From Corynebacterium pacaense (GTDB lineage Bacteria > Actinomycetota > Actinomycetes > Mycobacteriales > Mycobacteriaceae), in assembly GCF_900169525.1 (NCBI RefSeq), contig NZ_LT821239.1:372001-436000 (forward strand): a stretch of 64,000 nucleotides of DNA. Direction: 5' to 3'. The notes below the pieces were generated by a model. That model was not told the DNA's origin. It saw nothing but the letters and a program-made list of their open reading frames with translations, and made no database searches. This document shows positions 51,103-60,335 of the stretch, one piece after another; within the stretch, counting starts at the first letter, position 1, and every line of letters begins with the position of its first letter. Made by a program: the position numbers and the translations under genes.

Positions 51103-52683
51103 ATGACGGAATCTACTCAGGCAGTGAAACCGAAGGGACGGGAGAGCTGGTCTGGGCGGCCCGCGTTCATCGTCGCCGCGATCAGCTCGGCCATCGGACT
51201 GGGCAACATCTGGCGTTTTCCGGGTGTGGCCTACGAAAACGGCGGCGGAGCCTTCCTTCTGCCCTATCTCGCAGCCCTGCTCACCGCGGGCCTGCCGATC
51301 CTCTTCCTGGACTTCGCGGTCGGGCACCGTTTCCGTGCGGCACCGCCACTGACGTTCCGGAGGATCAGCCGGAAACTGGAGCCCCTCGGTTGGTGGCAGA
51401 CCATCATCTGTTTTGTCATCTCCACCTACTACGCGGTGATCCTGGCGTGGGCCCTGTGCTACATCGGATTCTCGGTGAAGCGGTCCTGGGGGGATGATGC
51501 CGCGACCTTCTTCGCGGTGGATTTCCTTCGGGCCACGGACCCGGGTGTCACCCCGGAGCCGGTGCCGCTGATCATGTGGTCACTGATTGCGATCTGGATC
51601 GGAATCATCATCGTGGCCGCACTCGGCCTGCGGAAGGGACTGCAACTGGCCAACCGCATCACGCTGCCCACACTGGTGATTCTGTTCCTGGCCATCGTGA
51701 TCTACGCACTCACGCTGCCCGGGGCGGTCGACGGACTGAACACCTTCTTCACACCGAGCTGGTCCGCACTGGCCGACCCCAAGGTGTGGATCGCGGCCTA
51801 CGGGCACATCTTCTTCTCCTTCTCCATCGCCTTCGGCATCATGCTGTCCTACTCCTCCTATCTGAAGAGGCGGAGCGACCTCACCGGCTCCGGCCTGGTG
51901 GTGGCCTTCGCCAACACCAGCTTCGAACTCCTCGCGGGAATCGGCGTCTTCGCGGCGCTGGGTTTCCTGGCCTACAACCAGTCGGTCGCCGTGGCCGATC
52001 TCGAGGGGATCAGCGGGGTGGGACTGGCCTTCATCACCTTCCCGACGCTGCTCTCGCAGATGCCCGGCGGCCAGATCGTCGGAGTGCTGTTCTTCCTCAG
52101 CCTGCTCTTCGCGGGTTTCACCTCACTGCTGTCGCTGATGCAGGTGGTCATCGGTTCCGTCGCCGACAAGACGGGCTGGACGGGACGACGCAGTGCCATC
52201 TTCTCCGGAGCCGTCACCGGTATCGCCTCACTGCTGCTGTACTCCTCGACCGCCGGGCTGAGCATCCTCGATGTCATCGACGCGTTCATCAACAACATCG
52301 GGGTGGTCTCCTCCGCCATCGTCATGGTCATCGCCTTGGGCTGGGGGGTCAGGCTGCTGCCCGAGCTGCGTGACCACATCAACGCGGTGAGTTCGCTGCG
52401 CGTCGGAAAGCTCTGGATGGTGATGATCAGGTTCATCACCCCCGCCATCCTCATCGCCATTCTCATCACCGGGGCCTGGAGCTACGTGGTCGAGGGTTAT
52501 GGGGGCTATCCCACCTGGTTCCTGCTCATCGCCGGCTGGCTGATGCTCGTGGCCGTCGGCGCACTCTCCCTCCTGCTCAGCTTCTCCGGGTACGGTCGCG
52601 CCTACGCAGACGACTACGATCCCACCACGTCCGTCGACCTGAATAATCCCAGCTACCCCCAGACCCAAAAGGAACAATCATGA
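51103..52683 (+). CDS. metP: Sodium-dependent methionine transporter, MetP-like (NSS family)
   Basis: 526-residue neurotransmitter:sodium symporter with about 12 helices. The sodium/substrate signature is AAISSAIGLGNIWRFPGVAYENGGGAF cut at residues 26-52, and GHIFFSFSIAFGIMLSYSSYL is helix 6. A 36-residue MetS-like subunit follows, the arrangement of the MetPS methionine/alanine uptake system of C. glutamicum. ATG 51103 has AGGAG 10 bases upstream. The stop overlaps metS (ATGA). Confidence 0.9.
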   Translation: MTESTQAVKPKGRESWSGRPAFIVAAISSAIGLGNIWRFPGVAYENGGGAFLLPYLAALLTAGLPILFLDFAVGHRFRAAPPLTFRRISRKLEPLGWWQTIICFVISTYYAVILAWALCYIGFSVKRSWGDDAATFFAVDFLRATDPGVTPEPVPLIMWSLIAIWIGIIIVAALGLRKGLQLANRITLPTLVILFLAIVIYALTLPGAVDGLNTFFTPSWSALADPKVWIAAYGHIFFSFSIAFGIMLSYSSYLKRRSDLTGSGLVVAFANTSFELLAGIGVFAALGFLAYNQSVAVADLEGISGVGLAFITFPTLLSQMPGGQIVGVLFFLSLLFAGFTSLLSLMQVVIGSVADKTGWTGRRSAIFSGAVTGIASLLLYSSTAGLSILDVIDAFINNIGVVSSAIVMVIALGWGVRLLPELRDHINAVSSLRVGKLWMVMIRFITPAILIAILITGAWSYVVEGYGGYPTWFLLIAGWLMLVAVGALSLLLSFSGYGRAYADDYDPTTSVDLNNPSYPQTQKEQS

Positions 52684-52790
52684 CCCCGAGCGCCATCGCA
52701 CTGTTCATTTTCTCCGCCACCATGCTCTGGGGCGGCCTTGCCTGGAGCATCATCCGGCTGCGCCGGTTCCCGGAACTCGATCAGGACTGA
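52680..52790 (+). CDS. metS: Small transporter subunit, MetS-like
   Basis: 36-residue single-helix protein (MTPSAIALFIFSATMLWG, then GLAWSIIRLRRF and PELDQD), overlapping the metP stop by ATGA. Such small subunits are needed for transport by MetP-type NSS proteins. Its size and sequence (membrane helix, then basic patch and acidic tail) fit the family well. The 3' end overlaps the convergent hydrolase gene by 10 bp. Confidence 0.88.
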   Translation: MTPSAIALFIFSATMLWGGLAWSIIRLRRFPELDQD

Positions 52791-53443
52791 ACCGGACCCG
52801 GGCGCACGGGTGATCCGGAAACGAGACCCAGCGCCCGGAGAATCTCGGGGATCCGCCGGGGAAGCGCATTGTGCCGGACGCCGTGGACCTCGATGACGCG
52901 ACCGAGCCTAGAGGACCATGCGGGCACGACCGAGTCGGCATCGGAGACTATGGAGACGATCTCCACGTCCGGCGGGATGTCGTCGGGAAAAGGGGTGCGC
53001 GTCTGGACCTGCACGAAGGACTCCCCGAGAATGTGGCGGCGCAGCAGGCGGTGCCTCGTCCACGGGGTTCCCCGCCAGGCCGCACCCAACCCGACGATAG
53101 TGGTTATGGACCCTGGCGGCAGGACCCTGGCCAGTCGCAGCGCCATCAGCCCGCCGAGGGAGTGTCCGACGATGTCGATTCGGCGACCTCCTTCCATAAG
53201 CGGAAGCAGCCGCTGCTCGAGCTCCCTCAGGCACTCATCGAGATCCCGCGTCGCCCGCCTTCCATAGGTGAGCGCCAGGGCGGGGACGCCGTACCCGTTC
53301 AGGGCGTGCGCCAGGTGGCGGAACACTCCCGGCTCGGAACCCGTGCCGTGCAGCATGACCACTATGCGGGGCTCTCCGGCCAGGGTCTGGGGCTTCGGAT
53401 TCTCCAGCAGTGGTGGAATCCACGAAATCCAGGACATAATCAT
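52781..53443 (-). CDS. Alpha/beta hydrolase (lipase/esterase-like)
   Basis: About 220 residues of alpha/beta hydrolase fold: HGTGSEPGVFRHLAHAL (oxyanion region), nucleophile DIVGHSLGGLMALRLA, acid SDADSVVPAWS and His VHGVRHNALPR. It resembles triacylglycerol lipase or PGAP1-like acylhydrolases. No signal peptide is evident. The start is uncertain: ATG 53443 (MIMSWISW), ATG 53437, or GTG 53515 further upstream are in frame, none with a good ribosome site. Confidence 0.8.
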   Translation of the reverse strand: MIMSWISWIPPLLENPKPQTLAGEPRIVVMLHGTGSEPGVFRHLAHALNGYGVPALALTYGRRATRDLDECLRELEQRLLPLMEGGRRIDIVGHSLGGLMALRLARVLPPGSITTIVGLGAAWRGTPWTRHRLLRRHILGESFVQVQTRTPFPDDIPPDVEIVSIVSDADSVVPAWSSRLGRVIEVHGVRHNALPRRIPEILRALGLVSGSPVRPGPVQS

Positions 53444-53551
53444 TGATAGTAGGCCGGTCCCGGAGAAGGGGAGCTGGGAGAAATCTGTGAGCTTTCCATA
53501 AAGTGGATGCCACACCTGAATCTGTCTAATCGATGGGAGGACACTGGTCGC

Positions 53552-54805
53552 ATGGATAATCTGCGGGCGGTATCAATGACTGATACCACGGCGATAATTG
53601 TGATTTGCTGCGTTGGTGCCGTCACCACCCTATTCGCCCTCTGGGGACTTCGTTCGGGGCGTTCGCGCCGGGGTGCGCTGATCGGACTGATCGCCGGGAT
53701 CATTCTCACGGCGATCGTGTGGTTTCTGCTCCAGGTCGCATGGCGGCCCTTCCCCGACGGGATTCCGTGGTCGCTCTACCTCGCGGGCGGGGGCGCCGCG
53801 GTGGTCGTCCTCGGTGCGGTGTTCCAGCGGGGGCGTCGAAAAGCACTGGCGGTGGTGGCCGTGGTGGCCGTGATCAACGCCTGGGCCACCGCCAACCTGA
53901 CCTATCAGCAGTATCCGACCCTGGGGTCCCTGGACCCCAGGCCGTCGTCGGTGGCGATGAGCTTCGACGAGTTCCAGGCAGCCACCGAGGTGCCGCAGCT
54001 CGACGGCCGCGACGTCGGTGCGCTGGTGACCGTCCCGATGAAGGGCACCGACTCCCAGTTTCCCGCCCGCGATGCGGTCGCCTACGTCCCGCCAGCCTAT
54101 TGGAGTGAGCCGACCAGGCAGCTGCCGGTGCTCGTGCTGATGGCCGGGAACCCCGGGGAACCGATGCAGTGGTTCACCGTCGGTGACGGCGCCGCGACTG
54201 CGGATGACTTCCAGGCGGCGCATAATGGGGAGAGTCCGATCCTGATCAGTATCGACGCCACCGGCTCGCTTTCGGGGAATCCCGTGTGCGTGGACGGCCC
54301 GGATCTCAATGTGATGACCTACGTTTCCCAGGACGTCCCGCAGCTGATCAAGGAGAAGTTCCGGGTGAACCCGGACCAGCGGACCTGGACGATCGGAGGG
54401 CTCAGCTATGGCGGAACCTGTGCACTCCAGGTGATCACCAACCACCCCACCGCTTATGGAAACTTTCTGAACTTCTCCGGCCAGGCCGAACCGACAGTAG
54501 GAACGAGGCAGGACACAGTGAACCAGTTCTTCAGCGGTGACGAGGATGCCTTCCTCGCCGTCAATCCAGAGACTCTGCTCAGTGATTCCCCGGCCGGAAC
54601 CTATACGGGGATCGGGGGCCTGTTCATGGCCGGCGAAAAGGACCAGTCCGCGGTCCAGGCACTGACCCATCTCAACGATCTGGCGTTGAAGCAGGGAATG
54701 GAGACGAGCTTTGATACCGTGCCCGGCGGTCACTCCTTCCAGGTGTGGCGTGTCGCCCTCGCGGATTCCCTGGAGTGGGTAGCAAACCGAGGAGGTCTGT
54801 CATGA
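53552..54805 (+). CDS. Membrane-anchored esterase of the mycolyltransferase-like fold
   Basis: 417 residues: three or four N-terminal helices (AIIVICCVGAVTTLFALWGL; GALIGLIAGIILTAIVWFLL; a third near 85-100) followed by an exported alpha/beta hydrolase of the esterase D/antigen 85 fold (PVLVLMAGNPGEPMQWF, nucleophile TIGGLSYGGTCAL, acid AGEKDQS, His PGGHSFQVW). The next gene, overlapping by ATGA, is a DUF2156 lipid aminoacyltransferase; in corynebacteria this pair is linked to aminoacylated phosphatidylglycerol, and the esterase may remove the amino acid. ATG 53552 is the likely start. Confidence 0.83.
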   Translation: MDNLRAVSMTDTTAIIVICCVGAVTTLFALWGLRSGRSRRGALIGLIAGIILTAIVWFLLQVAWRPFPDGIPWSLYLAGGGAAVVVLGAVFQRGRRKALAVVAVVAVINAWATANLTYQQYPTLGSLDPRPSSVAMSFDEFQAATEVPQLDGRDVGALVTVPMKGTDSQFPARDAVAYVPPAYWSEPTRQLPVLVLMAGNPGEPMQWFTVGDGAATADDFQAAHNGESPILISIDATGSLSGNPVCVDGPDLNVMTYVSQDVPQLIKEKFRVNPDQRTWTIGGLSYGGTCALQVITNHPTAYGNFLNFSGQAEPTVGTRQDTVNQFFSGDEDAFLAVNPETLLSDSPAGTYTGIGGLFMAGEKDQSAVQALTHLNDLALKQGMETSFDTVPGGHSFQVWRVALADSLEWVANRGGLS

Positions 54806-57201
54806 TGCCGGATAAGGCGAAAATTGCCAGGTACGCGCGGGTGGCGGTGGGTTTCGCACCACTGAGTGCCATCGCGATCGTGATCATCTGGGTGCTGCGT
54901 GAGGTTCTGGGGCCGGACACGGAAACTCTATGGAGGGACCTCGGTGTGGAGATGCCCTGGCATCTGGCCGACCTCCATTTGCTGACGGCCAGCCTGACCA
55001 CCGGCACCAGGGGAGGAGCGGTGGTGGCCACCATCGCCGTTGTGCTGTTCGCCGTCCCGGCGGAGCGGGTACTCGGTCGCCTTCATTTCCTGATCGCCGC
55101 GGTGGTGTTCGCGCTCGTTGTCACCCCCGCCGGTTTCCTCGTGGCGCGTGCGCTGGCCGAAACCGGCTTATGGAAGGCCGGGGTGCTCGATGACACATTC
55201 CTCTCGCCCTCCGGCTGGATCATGGGTGTCGCGGCGCTGGCCACGGGGTCGATGCGGGTGCTGTGGCGCCGCAGACTCCGGCTGGTGATCTTCGCGGTCA
55301 CGCTGACCCTGCTGTTCTACACCGGAACCGTCTCCGATGTGGTTGCCGTGACCTGCGCGCTCGCCGGTCTTCTGGTGGGGGAGTGGCGCAACAGGGGCGT
55401 CGAGAAGCACTCCGCCTCGCTGCGGGAGGGCCGGATCCTGGTGGCAACGCTGGCCACGGCCGTGGCGGCCGGGCCGGTGATAGCCGGGCTCGACCCCTAT
55501 GCCGAGGGGCCGTTCTCGGCCGTGACCAGGCTGATCTGGCAGCCCGCGGTGTCGATGGAGCACATGCGGGCGCTGTGTGCCCTCGATCATGGCAGCGAGG
55601 CCTGCCAGGATGCGATCCTGCTGCTGCAGCAGAACGGTGTCGGGCCGATGGTGGCCAACCTCGTGCCGCTGTTCGTGCAGGTCGTCATCGCACTAGGGCT
55701 CATGCGTGGTCGTCGTCTGGCCTGGTGGCTGGCGGTGGCGGCGCAGCTGGTCACGATCGCCGTGATCGCGCAGCCGGGAATCGTGCTGCTGCCGTGGATC
55801 ATTGTGCTGGTGGTGCTGGTGGCGATGCGCAGGCGTTTCCTCGTGCTCATCGACGCCTCCCTCATCGGCCGCGCGGCCGCCTACGTCGGCGCCACCTTCC
55901 TGGCCACCGCGGCGATATGGATCATCGGGGCGTTGCTGCTCTTCCCGCACGCCACACTGGTCAAGGCTCTGGCGGAGCTGCCGAACAGGTACCTGCCTCC
56001 GGTGGTCGCCCAGATGTTCCCCCGCCACCTATTCCCGCACTCCACCCCCGCATGGGCCCTCTATGAGTGGACCGGCACCATCTTCTGGCTGGTGGTCTGC
56101 TTCGTGCTCTACCGTCTCCTGATGAGCGTGCCGAGCCGCAGCCACGAGGCCGATCGCGAGCGGGCGCGGGAGATCCTGCGCTCCGGTACCGGCGAGCACC
56201 TGTCCTGGATGGCGCTGTGGGACGGCAACAGCTACTGGTTCGGTGAGGGCGGATTCGTCGCCTACCGGCTGCAGAAGGGCGTCGCGGTGACCGTCGGCGG
56301 CCCCGTCACCGGCCCCGGTGCGGACAGGGACGCCGTGGCCGACGGTTTTGAAAAGTACGCGATCGCGCAGGGATGGGTCACCGCCTGGTACTCGGTGGCC
56401 GATGACTTCTCCAGGTCACGGCTCGCCGTCGGTTTCCAGCGCGTGCACGTCGCCGAGGAATCCGTCCTGTCCACCGAGGATCTCTCCTTCAAGGGCAAGA
56501 AGTTCCAGAACATCAGAACCGCGCGGAACCGGGCGGAGAAGGAGGGCGTGCACGCGGTATGGACCTCCTGGGCCGAACTCGAGCGCACCCAGCGCGAGCA
56601 GATCATCTCACTGTCGGAACAGTGGGTCTCGGAGAAGGCGCTGCCGGAAATGGGATTCACCCTCGGCAGCGTCAACGAGATGAAGGATCCCGACACCAAG
56701 CTGCTGCTGGCCATCGACGATGACGGGCGCCTGCACGGAATGACCAGCTGGTTGCCCGTCTACGAGCAGGGCCACCTGGTCGGCTACTCCCTCGACGTGA
56801 TGCGCAGGGACGACACCGGCTTCAAACCCGTCATCGAGTTCCTGCTCGCCGAGGCCGCGCTCAAGGCGAAGGACCTCGGTCTGCAGTGGGTCTCCCTCTC
56901 CGGTGCGCCCCTGGCCACCTCCGAGGTGATGAGCAAGCCCGGCTTCCTCGACGTCACCCTCGACGCGGTGGGCCGGACCATGGAACCGCTCTACGGATTC
57001 CGCTCCCTGGCCGCCTCCAAGCACAAGTTCCACCCCACCCACCACGGTTGGTACCTGTGCTACCGCGACGAGCTGACGCTGCCCACCATCGGCCTGGCCG
57101 TGGCCAGCTGCTACCTGCCGCAGATCAAGACGTCAGATGCCGTGGCCGCGATGAAGATCTGGGTGTCTGATCTGGAGCACGCTGAATCCGCCACCAAGTG
57201 A
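54802..57201 (+). CDS. DUF2156 lipid aminoacyltransferase (MprF/aPGS-like)
   Basis: 799 residues. About 12-14 membrane helices fill residues 1-450; the C-terminal 340 residues are a cytoplasmic DUF2156 (double GNAT) domain with YRLQKGVAVTVGGPV, FKGKKFQNIRTARNRAEKEG and LYGFRSLAASKHKFHPTHHGWYLCY. Such proteins move an amino acid from tRNA to phosphatidylglycerol or diacylglycerol and flip the product, lowering surface charge and giving resistance to cationic peptides. ATG 54802 has GAGGAGG 6 bases upstream and overlaps the esterase stop. The 3' end overlaps the convergent riboflavin permease gene by 77 bp. Confidence 0.88.
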   Translation: MMPDKAKIARYARVAVGFAPLSAIAIVIIWVLREVLGPDTETLWRDLGVEMPWHLADLHLLTASLTTGTRGGAVVATIAVVLFAVPAERVLGRLHFLIAAVVFALVVTPAGFLVARALAETGLWKAGVLDDTFLSPSGWIMGVAALATGSMRVLWRRRLRLVIFAVTLTLLFYTGTVSDVVAVTCALAGLLVGEWRNRGVEKHSASLREGRILVATLATAVAAGPVIAGLDPYAEGPFSAVTRLIWQPAVSMEHMRALCALDHGSEACQDAILLLQQNGVGPMVANLVPLFVQVVIALGLMRGRRLAWWLAVAAQLVTIAVIAQPGIVLLPWIIVLVVLVAMRRRFLVLIDASLIGRAAAYVGATFLATAAIWIIGALLLFPHATLVKALAELPNRYLPPVVAQMFPRHLFPHSTPAWALYEWTGTIFWLVVCFVLYRLLMSVPSRSHEADRERAREILRSGTGEHLSWMALWDGNSYWFGEGGFVAYRLQKGVAVTVGGPVTGPGADRDAVADGFEKYAIAQGWVTAWYSVADDFSRSRLAVGFQRVHVAEESVLSTEDLSFKGKKFQNIRTARNRAEKEGVHAVWTSWAELERTQREQIISLSEQWVSEKALPEMGFTLGSVNEMKDPDTKLLLAIDDDGRLHGMTSWLPVYEQGHLVGYSLDVMRRDDTGFKPVIEFLLAEAALKAKDLGLQWVSLSGAPLATSEVMSKPGFLDVTLDAVGRTMEPLYGFRSLAASKHKFHPTHHGWYLCYRDELTLPTIGLAVASCYLPQIKTSDAVAAMKIWVSDLEHAESATK

Positions 57202-57865
57202 CAAAACCCCACAGCACGAAACCCGCGTACACCAGATAAAGGACGGCCGAGGGATAGTAGCCGGCGCTCAGCAGCAGCGGAACGCCGACCACATCCACGC
57301 CGATCCAGATAAGCCAGAACTCCGTCCAGCCCCGCGCCATTCCATAGGTGGCCAGCACCGAACCGACGAAGATCCACGCCTCCGCCCACGGACCCCAGGA
57401 ACCCAGCGCGGAGAAGACCCACGCGAACACGATGGTGCCCACCACCGCGGCCACCACCAGGCCGGCGCGCTCGCGTGTCGACGCCCACCGCGGCTGCACC
57501 GCCACGTTGTCGGCCGGCTCACTGACAATCGACCTCGAGGGATCCGTCTGCGTCGACTCCCTCAGCCCGGCGCGCCGCGCCGCGGACCACCGGTACCAGC
57601 CGTAGACACTGACGATGATGAACATCACCTGGCGTCCCGCCTGCCCATAGAGATCGAGATTCTGCGGCGTATGGAAAAGTCCCCCCATAAACACCGTGAA
57701 CAACAACGCATTGCCGACAATACCCACCGGCCACGCCCACACCAGGCGCTTCATCCCGCCCCACGCACAGGCCAGGCCGAAGAGATTTCCGATGATCTCC
57801 CGCCACAGAATGGGCACGCCACCGATGTAGAGGGTGGCATTGAGAAGCTCGGTTATAGGATTCAT
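57125..57865 (-). CDS. ribM: Riboflavin permease of the PnuC family (RibM/PnuX)
   Basis: 246-residue membrane protein with about seven helices of the PnuC fold (ILWREIIGNLFGLACAWGGM, GIVGNALLFTVFMGGLF, YGQAGRQVMFIIVSVYGWYRW, WIGVDVVGVPLLL). The family carries nicotinamide riboside or riboflavin; an FMN riboswitch upstream makes riboflavin the substrate, as for PnuX of C. glutamicum. A charged loop of about 40 residues between helices 4 and 5 is longer than usual. ATG 57865 lies 8 bases after AAGGGGA; ATG 57871 is too close. Confidence 0.9.
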   Translation of the reverse strand: MNPITELLNATLYIGGVPILWREIIGNLFGLACAWGGMKRLVWAWPVGIVGNALLFTVFMGGLFHTPQNLDLYGQAGRQVMFIIVSVYGWYRWSAARRAGLRESTQTDPSRSIVSEPADNVAVQPRWASTRERAGLVVAAVVGTIVFAWVFSALGSWGPWAEAWIFVGSVLATYGMARGWTEFWLIWIGVDVVGVPLLLSAGYYPSAVLYLVYAGFVLWGFVTWWRIQRAPDQTPRSSSRPRHLTS

Positions 57866-57918
57866 TTCCATTTCCCCTTCAAGGATCCAGAGATGTAATC
57901 CTCGGGGCTACGAATTCC

Positions 57919-57945
57919 GGGTCGCCGACAAAACACCGGCAACCC
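57919..57945 (-). promoter_or_regulatory. Expression-platform hairpin after the FMN riboswitch
   Basis: On the minus strand GGGTTGCCG and CGGCGACCC (57937-57945, 57919-57927) pair in a 9-bp stem with one G-U. No U-run follows, so control is more likely at translation. CCCC downstream of it could pair with the AAGGGG ribosome site of ribM. Confidence 0.5.
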
Positions 57946-57946
57946 G

Positions 57947-58096
57947 TGGTTCTCTCTCATCCGGACTATCACCGTCGGCCCCGGATTCACACCGGATCTG
58001 CTGGCCTGCCCACAAGAGCAGCGCTCGCGGGCTCGGCCCCCCACATCCGGTGAGCGACCATACCGCCGGTGGGGAATTTCACCCCGCCCTGAGAAC
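57947..58096 (-). ncRNA. FMN riboswitch (RFN element)
   Basis: Read on the minus strand, the region contains the conserved RFN blocks in order: TCAGGGCGGGGTGAAATTCC, CCCACCGGCGGTATGG, AGCCCGCGAGCG, CAGATCCGGTGTGAATCCGG, GCCGACGGTGATAGTCCGGAT and GAGAGAGAAC. This is an FMN-sensing aptamer that lowers expression of the riboflavin permease when FMN is plentiful. It lies 80 bp ahead of the ribM start. Confidence 0.97.
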
Positions 58097-58225
58097 AGCA
58101 TCAAGTCTAGTGCCAATGTCAAGCAAGGTGAACAATCCATGACGCGCGGATGAAACGTTTCCAGCCGGGGCACCCTTCCCGCGATCCGGCGCTACCGTTG
58201 CCTTAAAGCCACCCTAGGAGGAGCA

Positions 58226-59623
58226 GTGACAACGACCTACCCGGATTTCCTCGACAACAACCCCCTCCCTTCCATAAGCGGATCGGGGCGGCGGGAACCG
58301 GAGGGGGGTGAGACGGGGTCGGTTGGACAACGGACCACCACCTACGTTCTGGATACCTCGGTGCTGCTCTCGGATCCGCTGTCACTAACCCGCTTCGCGG
58401 AGCACGATGTTGTCCTGCCGATCGTGGTGATCACCGAATTGGAAGCCAAGCGCCATCATCCGGAGCTTGGCTTCTTCGCCCGACAGGCCCTGCGCATGCT
58501 CGATGAGCTGCGCGAGATACACGGCGATCTGTCCCGGCCCCTGCCGATCGGTGACGCCGGTGGGCACCTCCACGTCGAGCTCAACCATCAGAACCTCGAG
58601 TCGCTGCCGGCCGGTTTCCGCCTCGGTGACAATGACACCCGCATTCTGGCCGTCGCAAAGAATCTTCAGGGCGAGGGGCGGGAGGTGGTGCTGGTCAGCA
58701 AGGACCTGCCGATGCGGATCAAGGCGTCGGCGAGCGGGGTTCCCGCCCAGGAGTACCGCGCTGAGCTGGCGCGCGATCGCGGCTACACCGGCATGACCGA
58801 GGCCTCCATAAGCGACGAGCAGCTCCAGTCGCTTTATGACGGCCGGGAGATTGACGTCCCCGCCCTCGAGCACCTGCCCGTCAATCACGGATTCACCCTC
58901 CGTTCACCCTCCGGCGGATCCGCGCTGGGCCGGTTGACCACCGTCAAGACGATTGAGCTCGTCCCGGGCGACCAGACGGTTTTCGGAGTTGCGGGACGCT
59001 CGGCCGAGCAGCGGATCGCCATCGATCTGCTTCTCGACGAATCCGTCGGCATCGTGTCACTGGGCGGTGCCGCGGGCACCGGAAAGAGCGCCCTGGCGCT
59101 GTGCGCCGCGCTCGATGCGGTTATGGAACGACGTGAACAGCGCAGGATCATCGTCTTCCGCCCTCTCTACGCCGTGGGGGGACAGGAACTCGGCTACCTG
59201 CCCGGCGACCAGGAGGAGAAGATGGGGCCCTGGGCGCAGGCGGTCTTCGACACCCTGGGTTCGATGGTCAGCCAGAACATCGTCGACGAGGCGCTGTCCC
59301 GCGGCCTGCTCGAGGTCCTCCCCCTGACCCACATCCGGGGCCGCTCACTCCACGACGCCTTCGTCATCGTCGACGAGGCCCAGTCCCTGGAACGCAACGT
59401 TCTGCTGACCATGCTCTCCCGGATCGGCCAGAACTCCAGGGTGGTGCTCACCCACGACGTCGCACAGCGCGACAACCTCCGCGTCGGGCGCTACGACGGC
59501 ATCGTCTCCGTCATCGAGGCGCTCAAGGAACACGAGCTCTTCGCCCACATCACCCTCCAGCGTTCCGAGCGATCGCGCATTGCCGAGCTGGTGACGAAGG
59601 TACTGGACGCCCCGACGTTGTAG
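58226..59623 (+). CDS. phoH: PIN-PhoH family ATPase
   Basis: 465-residue cytoplasmic protein with an N-terminal PIN nuclease domain ([48 protein letters not shown]: the four Asp/Glu metal ligands) and a C-terminal PhoH P-loop ATPase ([55 protein letters not shown]). Members are proposed RNA helicase-nucleases; mycobacterial PhoH2 is an example. GTG 58226 follows AGGAGG. Two copies of the recurrent CTTCCATAAG word, or near copies, code for SIS tripeptides within it. Confidence 0.93.
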   Translation: MTTTYPDFLDNNPLPSISGSGRREPEGGETGSVGQRTTTYVLDTSVLLSDPLSLTRFAEHDVVLPIVVITELEAKRHHPELGFFARQALRMLDELREIHGDLSRPLPIGDAGGHLHVELNHQNLESLPAGFRLGDNDTRILAVAKNLQGEGREVVLVSKDLPMRIKASASGVPAQEYRAELARDRGYTGMTEASISDEQLQSLYDGREIDVPALEHLPVNHGFTLRSPSGGSALGRLTTVKTIELVPGDQTVFGVAGRSAEQRIAIDLLLDESVGIVSLGGAAGTGKSALALCAALDAVMERREQRRIIVFRPLYAVGGQELGYLPGDQEEKMGPWAQAVFDTLGSMVSQNIVDEALSRGLLEVLPLTHIRGRSLHDAFVIVDEAQSLERNVLLTMLSRIGQNSRVVLTHDVAQRDNLRVGRYDGIVSVIEALKEHELFAHITLQRSERSRIAELVTKVLDAPTL

Positions 59624-59633
59624 GCTTCTCGCC

Positions 59634-60335
59634 ATGACCTTCCATAAGCGAAAAATCCGCGACATCATCGCAGTGGTAGCCGCGCTTATTGGTATCAATC
59701 TGATTGCACACTTCACCTCCCTCAATCCCTGGGTGACAGTCCCGGCGGGCGCGCTCATCGTTTTCGCTCTGGCCCGCGTCCTTGGGTTGAGCTGGGATGA
59801 CCTCGGGGTGTCTAGCCCTTCCATAAGCAAGGGCATCCGCTACGGCGGGGTGTGCATCCTCGCCACGGCGGTGGTGGTGATGATCGCCGTGGCGGTGCCC
59901 TTCCTCCGCGAATTCTTTCTCAATGATGCCTATTCGAGCATCCGGACGGCATTGCTCGCCGCTTTTGTGATCATTCCCCTGTGCACCGTACTTCCCGAGG
60001 AGCTTCTGTTCCGGGGAGTTCTCCATGGCGCACTGGAACGGTTCGGTGGCATGAAAGCCGCGTTCCTCGGGGGTTCAGTGCTTTTCGGCTTCTGGCACGT
60101 GGCGAGTTCACTCAATCTAACGGCCGGCAATGCGGGACTGGTGGCTGTTCTGGGATCGGGTTCCTTTGGGAAATGGGTGGGTGTGGGGCTGGCAGTCGTG
60201 GCGACATCACTGGCTGGCGCCGGATTCATCTGGCTGCGGCACCGCACCAACTCCGTCATCGCGCCCATAGGAATGCACTGGGCACTGAACTCCGTGGGCG
60301 CGCTCGCCGCGGCGATGGCCTTCCAGCTTCAGTAA
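59634..60335 (+). CDS. CPBP-family intramembrane metalloprotease
   Basis: 233-residue membrane protein with six or seven helices. Active motifs are EELLFRGVLHGALE (Glu-Glu and Arg), FGFWHVASSL (His) and GMHWALNSVGA (His, Asn), the Abi/CAAX-protease-and-bacteriocin-processing pattern. It may process lipoproteins or peptides or act in bacteriocin immunity. Its first codons ACCTTCCATAAG coincide with a copy of the recurrent word. It follows phoH by 10 bp and overlaps the convergent 2-hydroxyacid dehydrogenase by 7 bp. Confidence 0.88.
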   Translation: MTFHKRKIRDIIAVVAALIGINLIAHFTSLNPWVTVPAGALIVFALARVLGLSWDDLGVSSPSISKGIRYGGVCILATAVVVMIAVAVPFLREFFLNDAYSSIRTALLAAFVIIPLCTVLPEELLFRGVLHGALERFGGMKAAFLGGSVLFGFWHVASSLNLTAGNAGLVAVLGSGSFGKWVGVGLAVVATSLAGAGFIWLRHRTNSVIAPIGMHWALNSVGALAAAMAFQLQ

